This document shows, piece by piece, positions 8,636 to 19,968 of a DNA stretch of 64,000 nucleotides. A program made the translations under genes and the position numbers. The stretch comes from Sepiola atlantica (taxonomy: Eukaryota; Mollusca; Cephalopoda; Sepiida; Sepiolidae), in assembly GCA_963556195.1 (NCBI GenBank), contig OY744531.1, positions 52,888,200 through 52,952,199 on the forward strand. Reading direction: 5' to 3'. A model generated the notes under the pieces. It did no database searches. It had not been told where the DNA came from and was given only the letters and a program-made list of their open reading frames with translations. The stretch's first letter is position 1. Each line of letters starts with the position of its first letter.

Positions 8636-11314
8636 TTATATGTCGCAGACGGGCCTAAAGTCCTCGGGAGTGAGGACGCCGAAGGCCTGACCAAGACTGC
8701 CAGTCAGCAGTTCGGACGAAATCCGTCCGTCTCGAGCCAGACCTCCCACGTCCAGGGGAAAGGTTAGCTTTAAGGCCCGAAAAAATGAGGGATGAACATA
8801 AATGGGGACCCTCCCCGGACATTTCGAAGCCAATTTCTTTTTTGATGGATGCTCCTCGTCAACTAAGGTAACCCCCGGAATAGCCATCTTTCCCTCCTCC
8901 ACCATTCTCCAAAGGGCGCGTGCCCTACTACCTTTATCATGCCTGATAAAGGTAGTTATCATTGGGGCATCCCGGAAGTTCAGAGGGTTATCAACTCTTT
9001 TTCCTTTCACATGTGTGAACGCTCCTAACTGTTTCAGATAACCCCTCTGCCTATTACTTAGGTCCGACTGGACAAGTGTTGCGTCCGCCTCACAAATTCT
9101 TCCCCCAGGCAGGAAAGGGAGCTTCCGGGATCTTTCTCGTCTAACTGGTGGAGGAGTGGGTTCAGTTTTCGCCGTAACTTCTTCCGGCACTTCCTCGTCA
9201 GCAACAGTTTCCTCCATAGCTACCTTGTCGGCAACAGCTTCCTCCGCCGCTACCTTGTCGGCAACAGCTTCCTCCGCCGCTACCTTGTCGGCTACAGCTG
9301 CCTCTGGTTGTTTGGCAGTTTTATATGGGCTTTTAGGCTCTTCATCTGCCTCGGCCGATGCTACGCCCATGGATATCTCTTAAGGGGTGTTGGATTGGGG
9401 AGGGGTATTTCGTTCAACCACAACTTCGGGTTCTGGAGATTGGGGTTTGGGTGGTTGAACGATTTCCTTGTCTGGACATGTCGCTTTCTGGTCTCGGCTC
9501 TTCTTTGCCCTGGTGTCCTTCTTGGGCTTCTGGACCGGTGGTTCTCCTTCCACAGTCATGTCCTCCTCAGAGTCATTATTTTCGTCTGATCCTGATGAGG
9601 GGAACTGAAACTTCCGTTTGACCGCAGGTGCAGGCTGATCTCCTGTTGCGGTTGGTGGTTTAGCGGGTTTCTCGCTCGTGCTTGGAGTCCGCTTTTTCCC
9701 CTTCTTGGCTGCCACCTTGTTCCAACCTTTTTCTTCTTCCGGTACTTCCGGTACTTCTTCCGGTACTGTTGGTTCTGTTGGTTTGGGGACATTTGTTGTC
9801 ACTGTTGGCACTGCCACCGGGGTCTTTGGTGGGTTCCTTTTGGGGCACTCCTTTGCCATATGCCCCGACGTCTGACAGTGCCAACAAACCGGCCTCCTTC
9901 CCTCCACTATCACTGGCATCGACCAGGTTTCGCAGTATAGCTGCGCCGGTATCTCCCGGAATCCTTCATGGGTGAGTCGCATAAGGATTTTGTAGTCCCC
10001 CGTCTGGATATTTCGGGGACCACGGACTGGGAACACTGCCTCAACGTCGCCATACTGTGACATAATGGCGCCTATGTGTTCGAAGGCGACACAGCATGGG
10101 ACGCCGAGAACTGACACAGTTGTCCTCCTCTTTGATAAATATTCGGGAGTCAATTTTATCCCGTTACTCGTATGCTCCCATTTCGCCACTCTTTCGGCTT
10201 CTGCCACGTTAGGGAGCAGAATATCATACATAGCGTATGATCGCTTTACTACGTAGGTAGCTGGGATCTTCAGATCCCCAAGTATTTTCATTATTTTGTC
10301 CTTGGGGACCCCAGTCAGCCCCTTCGTCTTTGTATCAGTTGTAACCAATGAGACTATTCGTCTCTTTAGTCTCTCCAGAGTGCCCGGGACTACTTTGATT
10401 GTACTTCCGTCGGTGAAGTCGGCGTATTTATCTCTGAAGAGTCGCCTGTACTCCACTGGAGTCTTCTGGGCCTGGGGTCCCCACGTCGATGTGGTTCCTT
10501 TGGAGTCCTTATTTAGTGTCTTTTCTGGCAAGACCTTTTTGGCCCCTTTCCTAACTCTTGGTCTTTCAGGCCTACTCTCGTCTCCCTCAGAGCTGTCGGT
10601 TGATGATCCCCCCGAGGAGCACCCAAGAAACGACTTTGGCCTATACTGTCTCTGTGCCACCTCCAAGTCTAGAGACTGGCACTTTCTTACTGGCTTCTGA
10701 TTAAAGAATGGGGTGTCACTGAATTCGCCAAAACTTATGGTTTGGGTGCATTCGGGCATGCTACCCCCTGCCATAGAAAACGACCCGACTGGAGTGCCGC
10801 TCGGTGCGACACCCTCCATAACCGAAACTGAGGTGCCCGGCGAGGCAACACCTCCTGGGGCGCACTCGGGTGTGCAACCGCCCTCCAACACGACTAGGGC
10901 GCACTCGGGCGTGCAACCCCCCTTCAACACGACCGGGGCGCACTCGGGTGTGCAACCCTCCTCCAACACGACCGGGGCGCACTCGGGCGTGCAACCCCCC
11001 TCCAACACGACTGGGGCGCACTCGGGTGTGCAACCCCCCTCCAACACGACTGGGGCGCACTCGGGCGTGCAAACCCCCTCCAACACGACTGGGGCGCACT
11101 CGGGTGTGCAACCCCCCTCCAACACGACCGGGGCGCACTCGGGTGTGCAACCCCCCTTCCAGGTCGGAGAACCGCTCGGCACGGTTATCCCCACCATCAT
11201 TAGGTCGTACTCAGGAGTACGATTCACCAAATCTAACAAGGTGCCCTCCGCGGTCACACCTTCCTCGCTGTTGTCAACGACAACACAGTTTTTTGAAGCC
11301 CGGGTGGCTTCCAT
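8636..11314 (-). pseudogene. ORF1 of copy 1: Cys-repeat/CCHC protein with one stop
   Basis: The frame of 892 residues is cut at codon 645 by TAA (9380-9382), where copies 2 and 3 have GAA. The N-terminal part carries eight 13-residue units (pattern GGCTPECAPVVLE), one fewer than copies 2 and 3, which accounts for the 39-bp shorter copy. A putative RRM-like region and a CCHC knuckle at about 477-490 follow, and both lie before the stop. The highly conserved C-terminal 150 residues lie after it. ORF1 proteins of this class coat the element RNA. The remaining 644-residue product would bind RNA but lack the C-terminal domain. Confidence 0.85.
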
Positions 11315-11342
11315 CTATAAACGGGTCTGTAAGAGGTACGAC

Positions 11343-11586
11343 ACCCGCCGATTCGGAGACGAGGAGACCTTCACCGTTTTACGGGTTCGTCAGTCTCCCC
11401 GAAACCTGCCAGCTGCTTAAGTGCGCACCTCAGACAGACGCTGAAAGAAAGAATAAAAAATAATTAATGGCCCAAGAGGGGCGAACGAACCTGACTGTCG
11501 GACTAGACCCGCCGATTCGGAGACGAAGAGACCTTCACCGTTTTACGGGTTCGTCAGTCTCCCCGAAACCTGCCAGCTGCTTAAGT
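11343..11586 (-). promoter_or_regulatory. 80-bp module repeated in 5' UTR of copy 1
   Basis: Segments 11343-11422 and 11507-11586 are 80 bp long, differ at a single base, and have a 164-bp period. Non-LTR elements need an internal promoter, and repeated 5' UTR modules often carry it. The same pair is present in copies 2, 3 and 4. No known factor site was identified. Minus-strand sense is assumed from the element's orientation. Confidence 0.5.
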
Positions 11587-11727
11587 CAGCCCAACAGTCA
11601 GGGAAAAGAAGAAAAGAAAAAGTCCCAAGAGGGGACAAAAAGGTGACAAAAGCCCCAAAAGGGGGCTTGGTCAAAGAAAAACGCTTTCAACCTAGCTAGT
11701 CTTTGGGAAAATGAGAATGTTTTATCT

Positions 11728-11770
11728 GAGAACAGATACTACACTCTGATCTTAGCCAAAAGGCTGAGTA
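11728..11770 (-). repeat. U2 snRNA 5'-end segment S1 (copies 1/2 junction)
   Basis: These 43 nt match the U2 5' region on the minus strand. They join the 3' end of copy 2 directly to the 5' UTR of copy 1 (...TGTTCTC followed by AGATAAAAC). Length and ends are the same as S0, S2 and S3, as expected for a target-site duplication reused as a target. Confidence 0.88.
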
Positions 11771-12232
11771 TTTATTTAGATGGATGCATCCTGGAAAACA
11801 TTAACTCCTAGAGTTAAGATTACATTCCCAGAATGCATACCACCTTAGGCATAAAAGCCCACTGTGGAAGGGGGGGAAGGTGGGGGTCGGGGGTCATTGT
11901 GACATTTAAAAAACAACAGTTTGACATTTTTTATTTCAAACAAAGACAAAACAAAGACATTTTTTATTTGACAAAAAGCAAAGAAAATGCACAATGACAA
12001 AAACCTAATCTACCCTAAGCTAGACATTCACACTAAAAAATTCACAGTCACTCTATGGCTTAACCCTACTTAAAATATCCCCAAAATGATACATGAAACT
12101 ATGAAATAACGTGGGATTGGGATACACATTAAAAACACCCAAAAAGAAAGAAAAATAAAGAACCAAATAAAATGATAAGGGGTGGTTAGTAGGACCCTTC
12201 CCTACCCTCTTGCTAAGTGCGGACCGCCCACT

Positions 12233-12256
12233 GTTTTCCGGCTCAAAGCCGAAAAC
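12233..12256 (-). promoter_or_regulatory. Bulged 3' UTR hairpin of copy 2
   Basis: The sequence and fold are the same as at 4864-4887. It lies about 307 nt beyond the ORF2 stop. Confidence 0.5.
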
Positions 12257-12562
12257 AAGCAGGTCGACCCCTAAATGGGAGTGGGAATAAAGCGGGGCGT
12301 TCTGAAAATAAATTAATCGGGATCTGGGTACGGGAATGGATGGCGTCTTCCAAGATAATATTGCCAAGGGTTTCATCAGTCGGGGACAAAATAAATATGT
12401 GGAGTGGGCATCTTTGGAAGCTCTCTAGTGCCTGCAGAAAAAACAAAGTTGGGACAGGACATCATTTACTCCTACTAGCTTATAGTTCGACTAGGCTAAT
12501 AAAAAATAATTTTGTTTTATACTGGGCTGGGTTCCGTAGGACCCAGTACCGTCTGCGCCATG

Positions 12563-15500
12563 CTAAGGCGGGAAAACGTATTCAAACCTGGACCCTCGTC
12601 GAATGCACAAACTAGTGTTGTGCACCCATCTTCTATTGAACTCCATGCGATGTAGTCGTTTCCAATCGCATCTGATTTTCACTTTAAGCTGATGCTTAAA
12701 GTAAACAACCAGATCACGATCCGAAACAGACCCAACCCCATGAACCTCATCTAGACGTGTAACCCACGTCACTAACCTAGCTACGGCCAGGATCACAAGA
12801 AACACCATTCGCTTCTCTCTAGACCACGGCGGCGCTACGTTGTTGATGACGAATGCTACATCCAGGACCAGCGGCTGCTCGGCGTCGATGCGAGCCGTTA
12901 CCTCTCTGACATACTCCCAGAGAAGACGTAATTTTCTGCAAGTGAAGAAGGCGTGCTCGGCCGTTTCTTCCTCATTGTCCTCACAGCGCGGGCACAAGGG
13001 GACGTCCCTTATGCCATCCCTGCATAATCTGCCATAGAGGGGCAGTGCGTTCCGAACAAGTCGCCAGGTCAGAGAGTACTCAGAATTGTTGAGATAACTC
13101 TGGCCTGGCGCCCAACTCCACTGGGAGCGAGCCTCCTCCGTCGACAATCCAAGCCGTCTCCCAAGTGGATCCGAAGCGGACCCCTCCACTAGATCCCGAT
13201 ACAGTCTCTTCCTAGACCGGGCAAGGTCACTGGACCCCGGCAACGCCTTAAGCGCGGCTCGGCATTCGGTGACGAACAGCGACTCTCCTCTTGGCCTACG
13301 TCGACCTTCGACCGAGTGGTCGGGTATGAGGTTGGGAAAGGCGTCCTCAACCGCAGGGACCCACGGAGTTTCTTCCGTCAAAGTACGACTCAGGAAAGCC
13401 AGTCTCTCAGCATGTCTATGACTTGCCAAGTCAGGCATCCCCAAGCCTCCATCACACGGACGTTGCGTACAGACCTGTCTGCGGACGTATGCTTTCCGCC
13501 CATTCCACAGAAGTGAAAAGAGCAAGCGCGTGAAAGCAAGAAGGCGGTCCGCAGGCAGCGGGAGTACAGACAGTCGGTAAAGGATGAGAGGAAAGACGTA
13601 AGTGGCGCACGCCTCCGCTCTCCCCTTCAAGGAAAGTTTCCTTCGAATCCAAGTCCTCACAGACGATTCGACCTTTGCCTGTACTTCCGACCAATTCTTC
13701 TCCAGCTGGAGACCCGGTCCGAACCAAACGCCAAGGATCCGAACCGGGCCATCGGTCCAGTTGAAGTCACCTGGAAGTGCGGTCTCTCCGCTCCAGGCAG
13801 CCAACCGCAGGCCATTGGACTTGCTGCGGTTGACAATGGCCCCTGTCACTTCTTCGTACCGAGCGAGCGCCTTAATCACCGCTTCTATGTCTTCACGGCT
13901 GGACACAAAAACGGTGACATCATCGGCATACGCGGAAACCTAGGCTCGCGCATAGTGAGGAGGGATAGCGATTCCGCGCAGGACTGGTGTTGCCGCCCTG
14001 TCCCTTAATTTGCGAAGGAAGGGCTCCAACGCCAGGACATAAAGCAGGGGCGACAGCGGACAACCCTGACGTACCGAACGAGAAACCACGAACGACTCCG
14101 AAAGCCTACCGTTTACTTGCACCGCTACCGTCGGCAGACGGTACAGAATCGAGACCCACTTGCGGAAGTCCGGATTAAAACCGGCAGCCTCTAGAACAGA
14201 TTCCAAGAAACCATGGTCGACTCTATCGAAAGCCTTGGACTGATCTAAATTGATCAGCGCGGCTTCAGTGTCGTCTTCTATACCCTCTAGGATCGTGCGA
14301 ACCAGATGCAAATTGTTTTGAATTGACCTCCCCTTCACAGCATAGTTCTGCTCAGGTTCGATCAAGTCAGCGATAACAACCTGCAAACGATTCGCAAGAA
14401 CACGGGCCAAAATCTTTAACTCTGTGTTTAGCAGAGTTATGGGCCTGTAACTATCTAAATTCCCCCCACCAGGTTGGCCCCCCTTCTTCAACAATGTGAC
14501 CACTCCTTTGGTAACCTGCCCAGGGATCGAGCCCTGAACAAACCAGTGGTTAAACACATCCTTCAGAAGAGGAACAAACATGGGCGACAGCCTCAAGTAA
14601 ACTTCGTATGGCAGACCATCGAGTCCTGGAGATTTGTTGTAGCCGACCTGCTTCAACGCAGTAATGATCTCACCCTCTGTAACGTCCCCATCACAGCCAG
14701 CTGCTCGGGCCGCCTCTAGGCGGGGCGAGTCAGCCAAATAGCTGTCAAACTCCTGGCCGCGGAGTCTGGGTAGTTGGGTGAAGCGATCCTCCAAATGCTC
14801 GCGGAACCCCTCGCAAATCTCACGAGTAGATACCAGGGTATGTCCTTCCAGGTTATTCACCTTCCGAATGTACCCATCCGAGCCACGACGTAAAGCAGCC
14901 TTACGCTCAACAGCGTCAACGTTCACAGCTTCGTTAGAGACTTTCTTTAACCTAGCTCGAACTACTTGACCTTCATATCGCTCGCTAGCCAAGCGATTGA
15001 GGTCCCCCTTAATTAAGGCTATCTCTAGGGGATCCCCCCCAGCCACCGCCCGGGTCATCTTATCATCTACACGCTTCTGTGTCCTAGCCCTATCTTGAGC
15101 GAGGCGCTGGCTATAGCGGACACAAAAGCGTCTAACATAAACCTTAGTTTTCACCCACCAACTACTCCCGATAACCGCCCCCACTAAAGCCCGCTGAAGT
15201 AGTAACGTTAGCTTGTCCCGGAAGTCGGGTATCTCCAGTAAGGAGGTATTCAACTTCCAGTACCCAGCTAACCTAAGCCTATCGCTTAAACTCAAACGGG
15301 CCATAACCAATTTATGGTCCGAGTGACCTAACCAAGTGAACGTGGGACAAGATAAGAAATCTATGTCGCCTCTTCTAACTAACATTCTGTCCAAGTAAGT
15401 ACTCGAACAGAAGGCCGCGCTAGTATGCCACGTCCACATCTCCCGCCCTGGGTGATCAACGCGAAATCTGTCGACAAGATCGCATGAGGCGATCAGGTCA

Positions 15501-15994
15501 GACAGACTGCTATCACACCTATCCGACCCTCTATTACCCCCGACCTTTTCTATCTTGGGGTCAAGGATTGCATTCCAATCCCCCATTAATACTACACGCT
15601 CCGGACCCCCGAGAAACGTCTCCAACCGTCGAAAAAAGGAAACCCTCTCACCAACAGCGTTAGGCGCATAAACCGCAACGATCCGAAACTTGCTGCTGTC
15701 AACGGCAACATCGACTACGACCAACCGTCCTTCCGCATCCGTATGAACAGCGCGCACTGTCGCGGACAGAGTGCGTCTCACTAGCAAAGAGACACCACAA
15801 CTACGGACATTGCCATATGCTGAGATGACGTCATAGTCGTCAGTCAGCACATCACAATCCCCATACGAAACGAAGTGGGTCTCCTCGATCGCAGCTATAT
15901 CTACCTTAAGGGCCACGAGATCCCTCAGCACGCGAACAGCCTTGCTTCGAGATCTCATGCCCCTCACATTCAATGTGGCCAGGTTTAAAGCCAT
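12563..15994 (-). pseudogene. ORF2 of copy 2: APE-RT polyprotein with one stop
   Basis: This is a 1143-codon frame of APE, RT and C-terminal CCHC, interrupted at codon 685 (TAG, 13940-13942) just before the VSAYADD catalytic block. The other copies have AGG there. The change from AGG to TAG needs two adjacent substitutions. The Arg at codon 630, a stop in copies 1 and 3, is intact here. The N-terminal 684 residues keep the endonuclease and RT motif A but lose the two active-site Asp residues of motif C. Confidence 0.9.
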
Positions 15995-16004
15995 TATCCT
16001 TTAT

Positions 16005-18722
16005 TTATATGTCGCAGACGGGCCTAAAGTCCTCGGGAGTGAAAACGCCGAAGGCCTGACCAAGACTGCCAGTCAGCAGTTCGGACGAAATCCGTCCGTC
16101 TCGAGCCAGACCTCCCACGTCCAGGGGAAAGGTTAGCTTTAAAGCCCGAAAAAATGAGGGATGAACATAAATGGGGACCCTCCCCGGACATTTCGAAGCC
16201 AATTTCTTTTTTGATGGATGCTCCTCGTCAACTAAGGTAACCCCCGGAATAGCCATCCTTCCCTCCTCCACCATTCTCCAAAGGGCGCGTGCCCTACTAC
16301 CTTTATCATGCCTGATAAAGGTAGTTATCATTGGGACATCTCGGAAGTTCAGAGGGTTATCAACTCTTTTTCCTTTCACATGTGTAAACGCTCCCAACTG
16401 TTTCAGATTACGCCTCTGCCTATTACTTAGGTCCGACTGGACAAGTGTTGCGTCCGCCTCACAAATTCTTCCCCCAGGCAGGAAAGGGAGCTTCCGGGAT
16501 CTTTCTCGTCTAACTGGTGGAGGAGTGGGTTCAGTTTTCGCCGTAACTTCTTCCGGCACTTCCTCGTCAGCAACGGTTTCCTCCATAGCTACCTTGTCGG
16601 CAAAAGCTTCCTCCGCCGCTACCTTGTCGGCAACAGCTTCCTCCGCCGCTACCTTGTCGGCTACAGCTGCCTCTGGTTGTTTGGCAGTTTTATATGGGCT
16701 TTTAGGCTCTTCATCTGCCTCGGCCGATGCTACGGCCATGGATATCTCTTCAGGGGTGTTGGATTGGGGAGGGGTATTTCGTTCAACCACAACTTCGGGT
16801 TCTGGAGATTGGGGTTTGGGTGGTTGAACGATTTCCTTGTCTGGACATGTCGCTTTCTGGTCTCGGCTCTTCTTTGCCCTGGTGTCCTTCTTGGGCTTCT
16901 GGACCGGCGGTACTCCTTCCACAGTCATGTCCTCCTCAGAGTCGTTATTTTCGTCTGATCCTGATGAGGGGAACTGAAACTTCCGTTTGACCGCAGGTGC
17001 AGGCTGATCTCCTGCTGCGGTTGGTGGTTTAGCGGGTTTCTCGCTCGTGCTTAGAGTCGGCTTTTTCCCCTTCTTGGCTGCCACCTTGTTCCAACCTTTT
17101 TCTTCTTCCGGTACTTCCGGTACTTCTTCCGGTACTGTTGGTTCTGTTGGTTTGGGGACATTTGTTGTCACTGTTGGCACTGCCACCGGGGTCTTTGGTG
17201 GGTTCCTTTTGGGGCACTCCTTTGCCATATGCCCCGACGTCTGACAGTGCCAACAAACCGGCCTCCTTCCCTCCACTATCACTGGCATCGACCAGGTTTC
17301 GCAGTATAGCTGCGCCGGTATCTCCCGGAATCCTTCACGGGTGAGTCGCATAAGGATTTTGTAGTCCCCCGTCTGGATATTTCGGGGACCACGGACTGGG
17401 AACACTGCCTCAACGTCGCCATACTGTGACATAATGGCGCCTATGTGTTCGAAGGCGACACAGCATGGGACGCCGAGAACTGACACAGTTGTCCTCCTCT
17501 TTGATAAATATTCGGGAGTCAATTTTATCCCGTTACTCGTATGCTCCCATTTCGCCACTCTTTCGGCTTCTGCCACGTTAGGGAGCAGAATATCATACAT
17601 AGCGTATGATCGCTTTACAACGTAAGTAGCTGGGATCTTCAGATCCCCAAGTATTTTCATTATTTTGTCCTTGGGGACCCCAGTCAGCCCCTTCGTCTTT
17701 GTATCAGTTGTAACCAATGAGACTATTCGTCTCTTTAGTCTCTCCAGAGTGCCCGGGACTACTTTGATTGTACTTCCGTCGGTGAAGTCGGCGTATTTAT
17801 CTCTGAAGAGTCGCCTGTACTCCTCTGGAGTCTTCTGGGCCTGGGGTCCCCACGTCGATGTGGTTCCTTTGGAGTCCTTATTAAGTGTCTTTTCTGGCAA
17901 GACCTTTTTGGCCCCTTTCCTAACTCTTGGTCTTTCAGGCCTACTCTCGTCTCCCTCAGAGCTGTCGGTTGATGATCCCCCCGAGGAGCACCCAAGAAAC
18001 GACTTTGGCCTATACTGTCTCTGTGCCACCTCCAAGTCTAGAGACTGGCACTTTCTTACCGGCTTCTGATTAAAGAATGGGGTGTCACTGAATCCGCCAA
18101 AACTTATGGTTTGGGTGCATTCGGGCATGCTACCCCCTGCGATAGAAAACGACCCGACTGGAGTGCCGCTCGGTGCGACACCCTCCATAACCGAAACTGA
18201 GGTGCCCGGCGAGGCAACACCTTCTGGGGCGCACTCGGGTGTGCAACCCCCCTCCAACACGACTGGGGCGCACTCGGGCGTGCAACCCCCCTCCAACACG
18301 ACCGGGGCGCACTCGGGCGTGCAACCCTCCTCCAACACGACCGGGGCGCACTCGGGCGTGCAACCCCCCTCCAACACGACTGGGGCGCACTCGGGCGTGC
18401 AACCCCCCTCCAACACGACTGGGGCGCACTCGGGCGTGCAACCCCCCTCCAACACGACTGGGGCGCACTCGGGCGTGCAAACCCCCTCCAACACGACTGG
18501 GGCGCACTCGGGTGTGCAACCCCCCTCCAACACGACCGGGGCGCACTCGGGTGTGCAACCCCCCTTCCAGGTCGGAGAACCGCTCGGCACGGTTATCCCC
18601 ACCATCATTAGGTCGTACTCAGGAGTACGATTCACCAAATCTAACAAGGTGCGCTCCGCGGTCACACCGTCCTCGCTGTTGTCAACGACAACACAGTTTT
18701 TTGAAGCCCGGGTGGCTTCCAT
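16005..18722 (-). CDS. ORF1 protein of copy 2, intact (905 aa)
   Basis: This is probably the RNA-binding ORF1 protein that forms the retrotransposition ribonucleoprotein. Residues 54-170 hold nine 13-residue units, each with a C-x3-C pair (18 cysteines). An acidic/basic linker follows, then a putative RRM-like region (about 300-480). The CCHC knuckle CWHCQTSGHMAKEC is at C490, C493, H498, C503. Next come a Pro/Glu-rich linker with three AAEEAVADKV-type decapeptides and a conserved C-terminal domain (about 740-905) whose end is nearly identical in copies 1-4. The start is the first ATG after the 5' UTR. The stop lies 10 nt before the ORF2 ATG, so ORF2 may be made by reinitiation. The RRM call is from pattern, not from a search. 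Confidence 0.85.
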   Translation of the reverse strand: MEATRASKNCVVVDNSEDGVTAERTLLDLVNRTPEYDLMMVGITVPSGSPTWKGGCTPECAPVVLEGGCTPECAPVVLEGVCTPECAPVVLEGGCTPECAPVVLEGGCTPECAPVVLEGGCTPECAPVVLEEGCTPECAPVVLEGGCTPECAPVVLEGGCTPECAPEGVASPGTSVSVMEGVAPSGTPVGSFSIAGGSMPECTQTISFGGFSDTPFFNQKPVRKCQSLDLEVAQRQYRPKSFLGCSSGGSSTDSSEGDESRPERPRVRKGAKKVLPEKTLNKDSKGTTSTWGPQAQKTPEEYRRLFRDKYADFTDGSTIKVVPGTLERLKRRIVSLVTTDTKTKGLTGVPKDKIMKILGDLKIPATYVVKRSYAMYDILLPNVAEAERVAKWEHTSNGIKLTPEYLSKRRTTVSVLGVPCCVAFEHIGAIMSQYGDVEAVFPVRGPRNIQTGDYKILMRLTREGFREIPAQLYCETWSMPVIVEGRRPVCWHCQTSGHMAKECPKRNPPKTPVAVPTVTTNVPKPTEPTVPEEVPEVPEEEKGWNKVAAKKGKKPTLSTSEKPAKPPTAAGDQPAPAVKRKFQFPSSGSDENNDSEEDMTVEGVPPVQKPKKDTRAKKSRDQKATCPDKEIVQPPKPQSPEPEVVVERNTPPQSNTPEEISMAVASAEADEEPKSPYKTAKQPEAAVADKVAAEEAVADKVAAEEAFADKVAMEETVADEEVPEEVTAKTEPTPPPVRRERSRKLPFLPGGRICEADATLVQSDLSNRQRRNLKQLGAFTHVKGKRVDNPLNFRDVPMITTFIRHDKGSRARALWRMVEEGRMAIPGVTLVDEEHPSKKKLASKCPGRVPIYVHPSFFRALKLTFPLDVGGLARDGRISSELLTGSLGQAFGVFTPEDFRPVCDI

Positions 18723-18749
18723 CTATAAACGGGTCTGTAAGAGGTACGA

Positions 18750-18995
18750 CACCCGCCGATTCGGAGACGAGGAGACCTTCACCGTTTTACGGGTTCGTCA
18801 GTCTCCCCGAAACATGCCAGCTGCTTAAGTGCGCACCTCAGACAGACGCTGAAAGAAAGAATAAAAAATAATTAATGGCCCAAGAGGGGCGAACGAACCT
18901 GACTGTCGGACTAGACCCGCCGATTCGGAGACGAAGAGACCTTCACCGTTTTACGGGTTCGTCAGTCTCCCCGAAACCTGCCAGCTGCTTAAGTC
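18750..18995 (-). promoter_or_regulatory. 80-bp module repeated in 5' UTR of copy 2
   Basis: This is the same two-module arrangement as in copy 1 (modules near 18751-18830 and 18915-18994). It is the candidate internal promoter of this copy. Confidence 0.5.
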
Positions 18996-19134
18996 AGCCC
19001 AACAGTCAGGGAAAAGAAGAAAAGAAAAATCCCAAGAGGGGACAAAAAGGTGACAAAAGCCCCAAAAGGGGGCTTGGTCAAAGAAAAACGCTTTCAACCT
19101 AGCTAGTCTTTGGGAAAATGAGAATGTTTTATCT

Positions 19135-19177
19135 GAGAACAGATACTACACTCTGATCTTAGCCAAAAGGCTGAGTA
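19135..19177 (-). repeat. U2 snRNA 5'-end segment S2 (copies 2/3 junction)
   Basis: These 43 nt are identical in extent to S1 and join the 3' end of copy 3 to the 5' end of copy 2. They include GTGTAGTATCTGTTCTC. Confidence 0.88.
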
Positions 19178-19638
19178 TTTATTTAGATGGATGCATCCTG
19201 GAAAACATTAACTCCTAGAGTTAAGATTACATTCCCAGAATGCATACCACCTTAGGCATAAAAGCCCACTGTGGAAGGGGGGAAGGTGGGGGTCGGGGGT
19301 CATTGTGACATTTAAAAAACAACAGTTTGACATTTTTTATTTCAAACAAAGACAAAACAAAGACATTTTTTATTTGACAAAAAGCAAAGAAAATGCACAA
19401 TGACAAAAACCTAATCTACCCTAAGCTAGACATTCACACTAAAAAATTCACAGTCACTCTATGGCTTAACCCTACTTAAAATATCCCCAAAATGATACAT
19501 GAAACTATGAAATAACGTGGGATTTGGATACACATTAAAAACACCCAAAAAGAAAGAAAAATAAAGAACCAAATAAAATGATAAGGGGTGGTTAGTAGGA
19601 CCCTTCCCTACCCTCTTGCTAAGTGCGGACCGCCCACT

Positions 19639-19662
19639 GTTTTCCGGCTCAAAGCCGAAAAC
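19639..19662 (-). promoter_or_regulatory. Bulged 3' UTR hairpin of copy 3
   Basis: The structure is the same as at 4864-4887, about 306 nt after the ORF2 stop. Confidence 0.5.
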
Positions 19663-19968
19663 AAGCAGGTCGACCCCTAAATGGGAGTGGGAATAAAGCG
19701 GGGCGTTCTGAAAATAAATTAATCGGGATCTGGGTACGGGAATGGATGGCGTCTTCCAAGATAATATTGCCAAGGGTTTCATCAGCCGGGGACAAAATAA
19801 ATATGTGGAGTGGGCATCTTTGGGAGCTCTCTAGTGCCTGCAGAAAAAACAAAGTTGGGACAGGACATCATTTACTCCTACTAGCTTATAGTTCGACTAG
19901 GCTAATAAAAAATAATTTTGTTTCATACTGGGCTGGGTTCCGTAGGACCCAGTACCGTCTGCGCCATG

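Larger units (their letters stand above)
4403..11727 (-). mobile_element. U2-associated Tx1-clade retrotransposon, copy 1
   Basis: This is a full-length 7.3-kb non-LTR element on the minus strand: 5' UTR 11315-11727, ORF1 8636-11314, a 10-nt gap, ORF2 5194-8625, 3' UTR 4403-5193. It has no LTRs and no poly(A) tail, and the 3' end ends in a short A/T stretch joined directly to U2 sequence. Clade assignment rests on an APE endonuclease, the 'ILGVWFGPG' and 'GGLGMPDL' blocks after the RT, and a C-terminal CPRC..H..C knuckle, as in Tx1 relatives. U2-directed Tx1 elements are known as Keno. Both ORFs carry one nonsense codon, so this copy is not autonomous. Confidence 0.85.
11771..19134 (-). mobile_element. 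U2-associated Tx1-clade retrotransposon, copy 2
   Basis: This 7.36-kb full-length copy is nearly identical to copies 1 and 3. Its layout is 5' UTR 18723-19134, ORF1 16005-18722, ORF2 12563-15994 and 3' UTR 11771-12562. ORF1 is fully open, and ORF2 has one stop at a codon different from that in copies 1 and 3. Like copy 1 it lacks a 24-bp stretch near the 5' end that copies 3 and 4 keep. Confidence 0.85.

Noticed and set aside
10713..11420. Plus-strand 235-codon frame (and 18082-18828, 25488-26234, 33214-33828) across the ORF1 repeats
   Set aside because: It is the antisense shadow of the 39-bp coding minisatellite. It has no independent domain, and its length simply tracks the repeat number.
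4403..11727. LTR retrotransposon or retrovirus-like element
   Set aside because: There are no long terminal repeats, protease, integrase or primer-binding site. The APE endonuclease and the RT type are those of a LINE.
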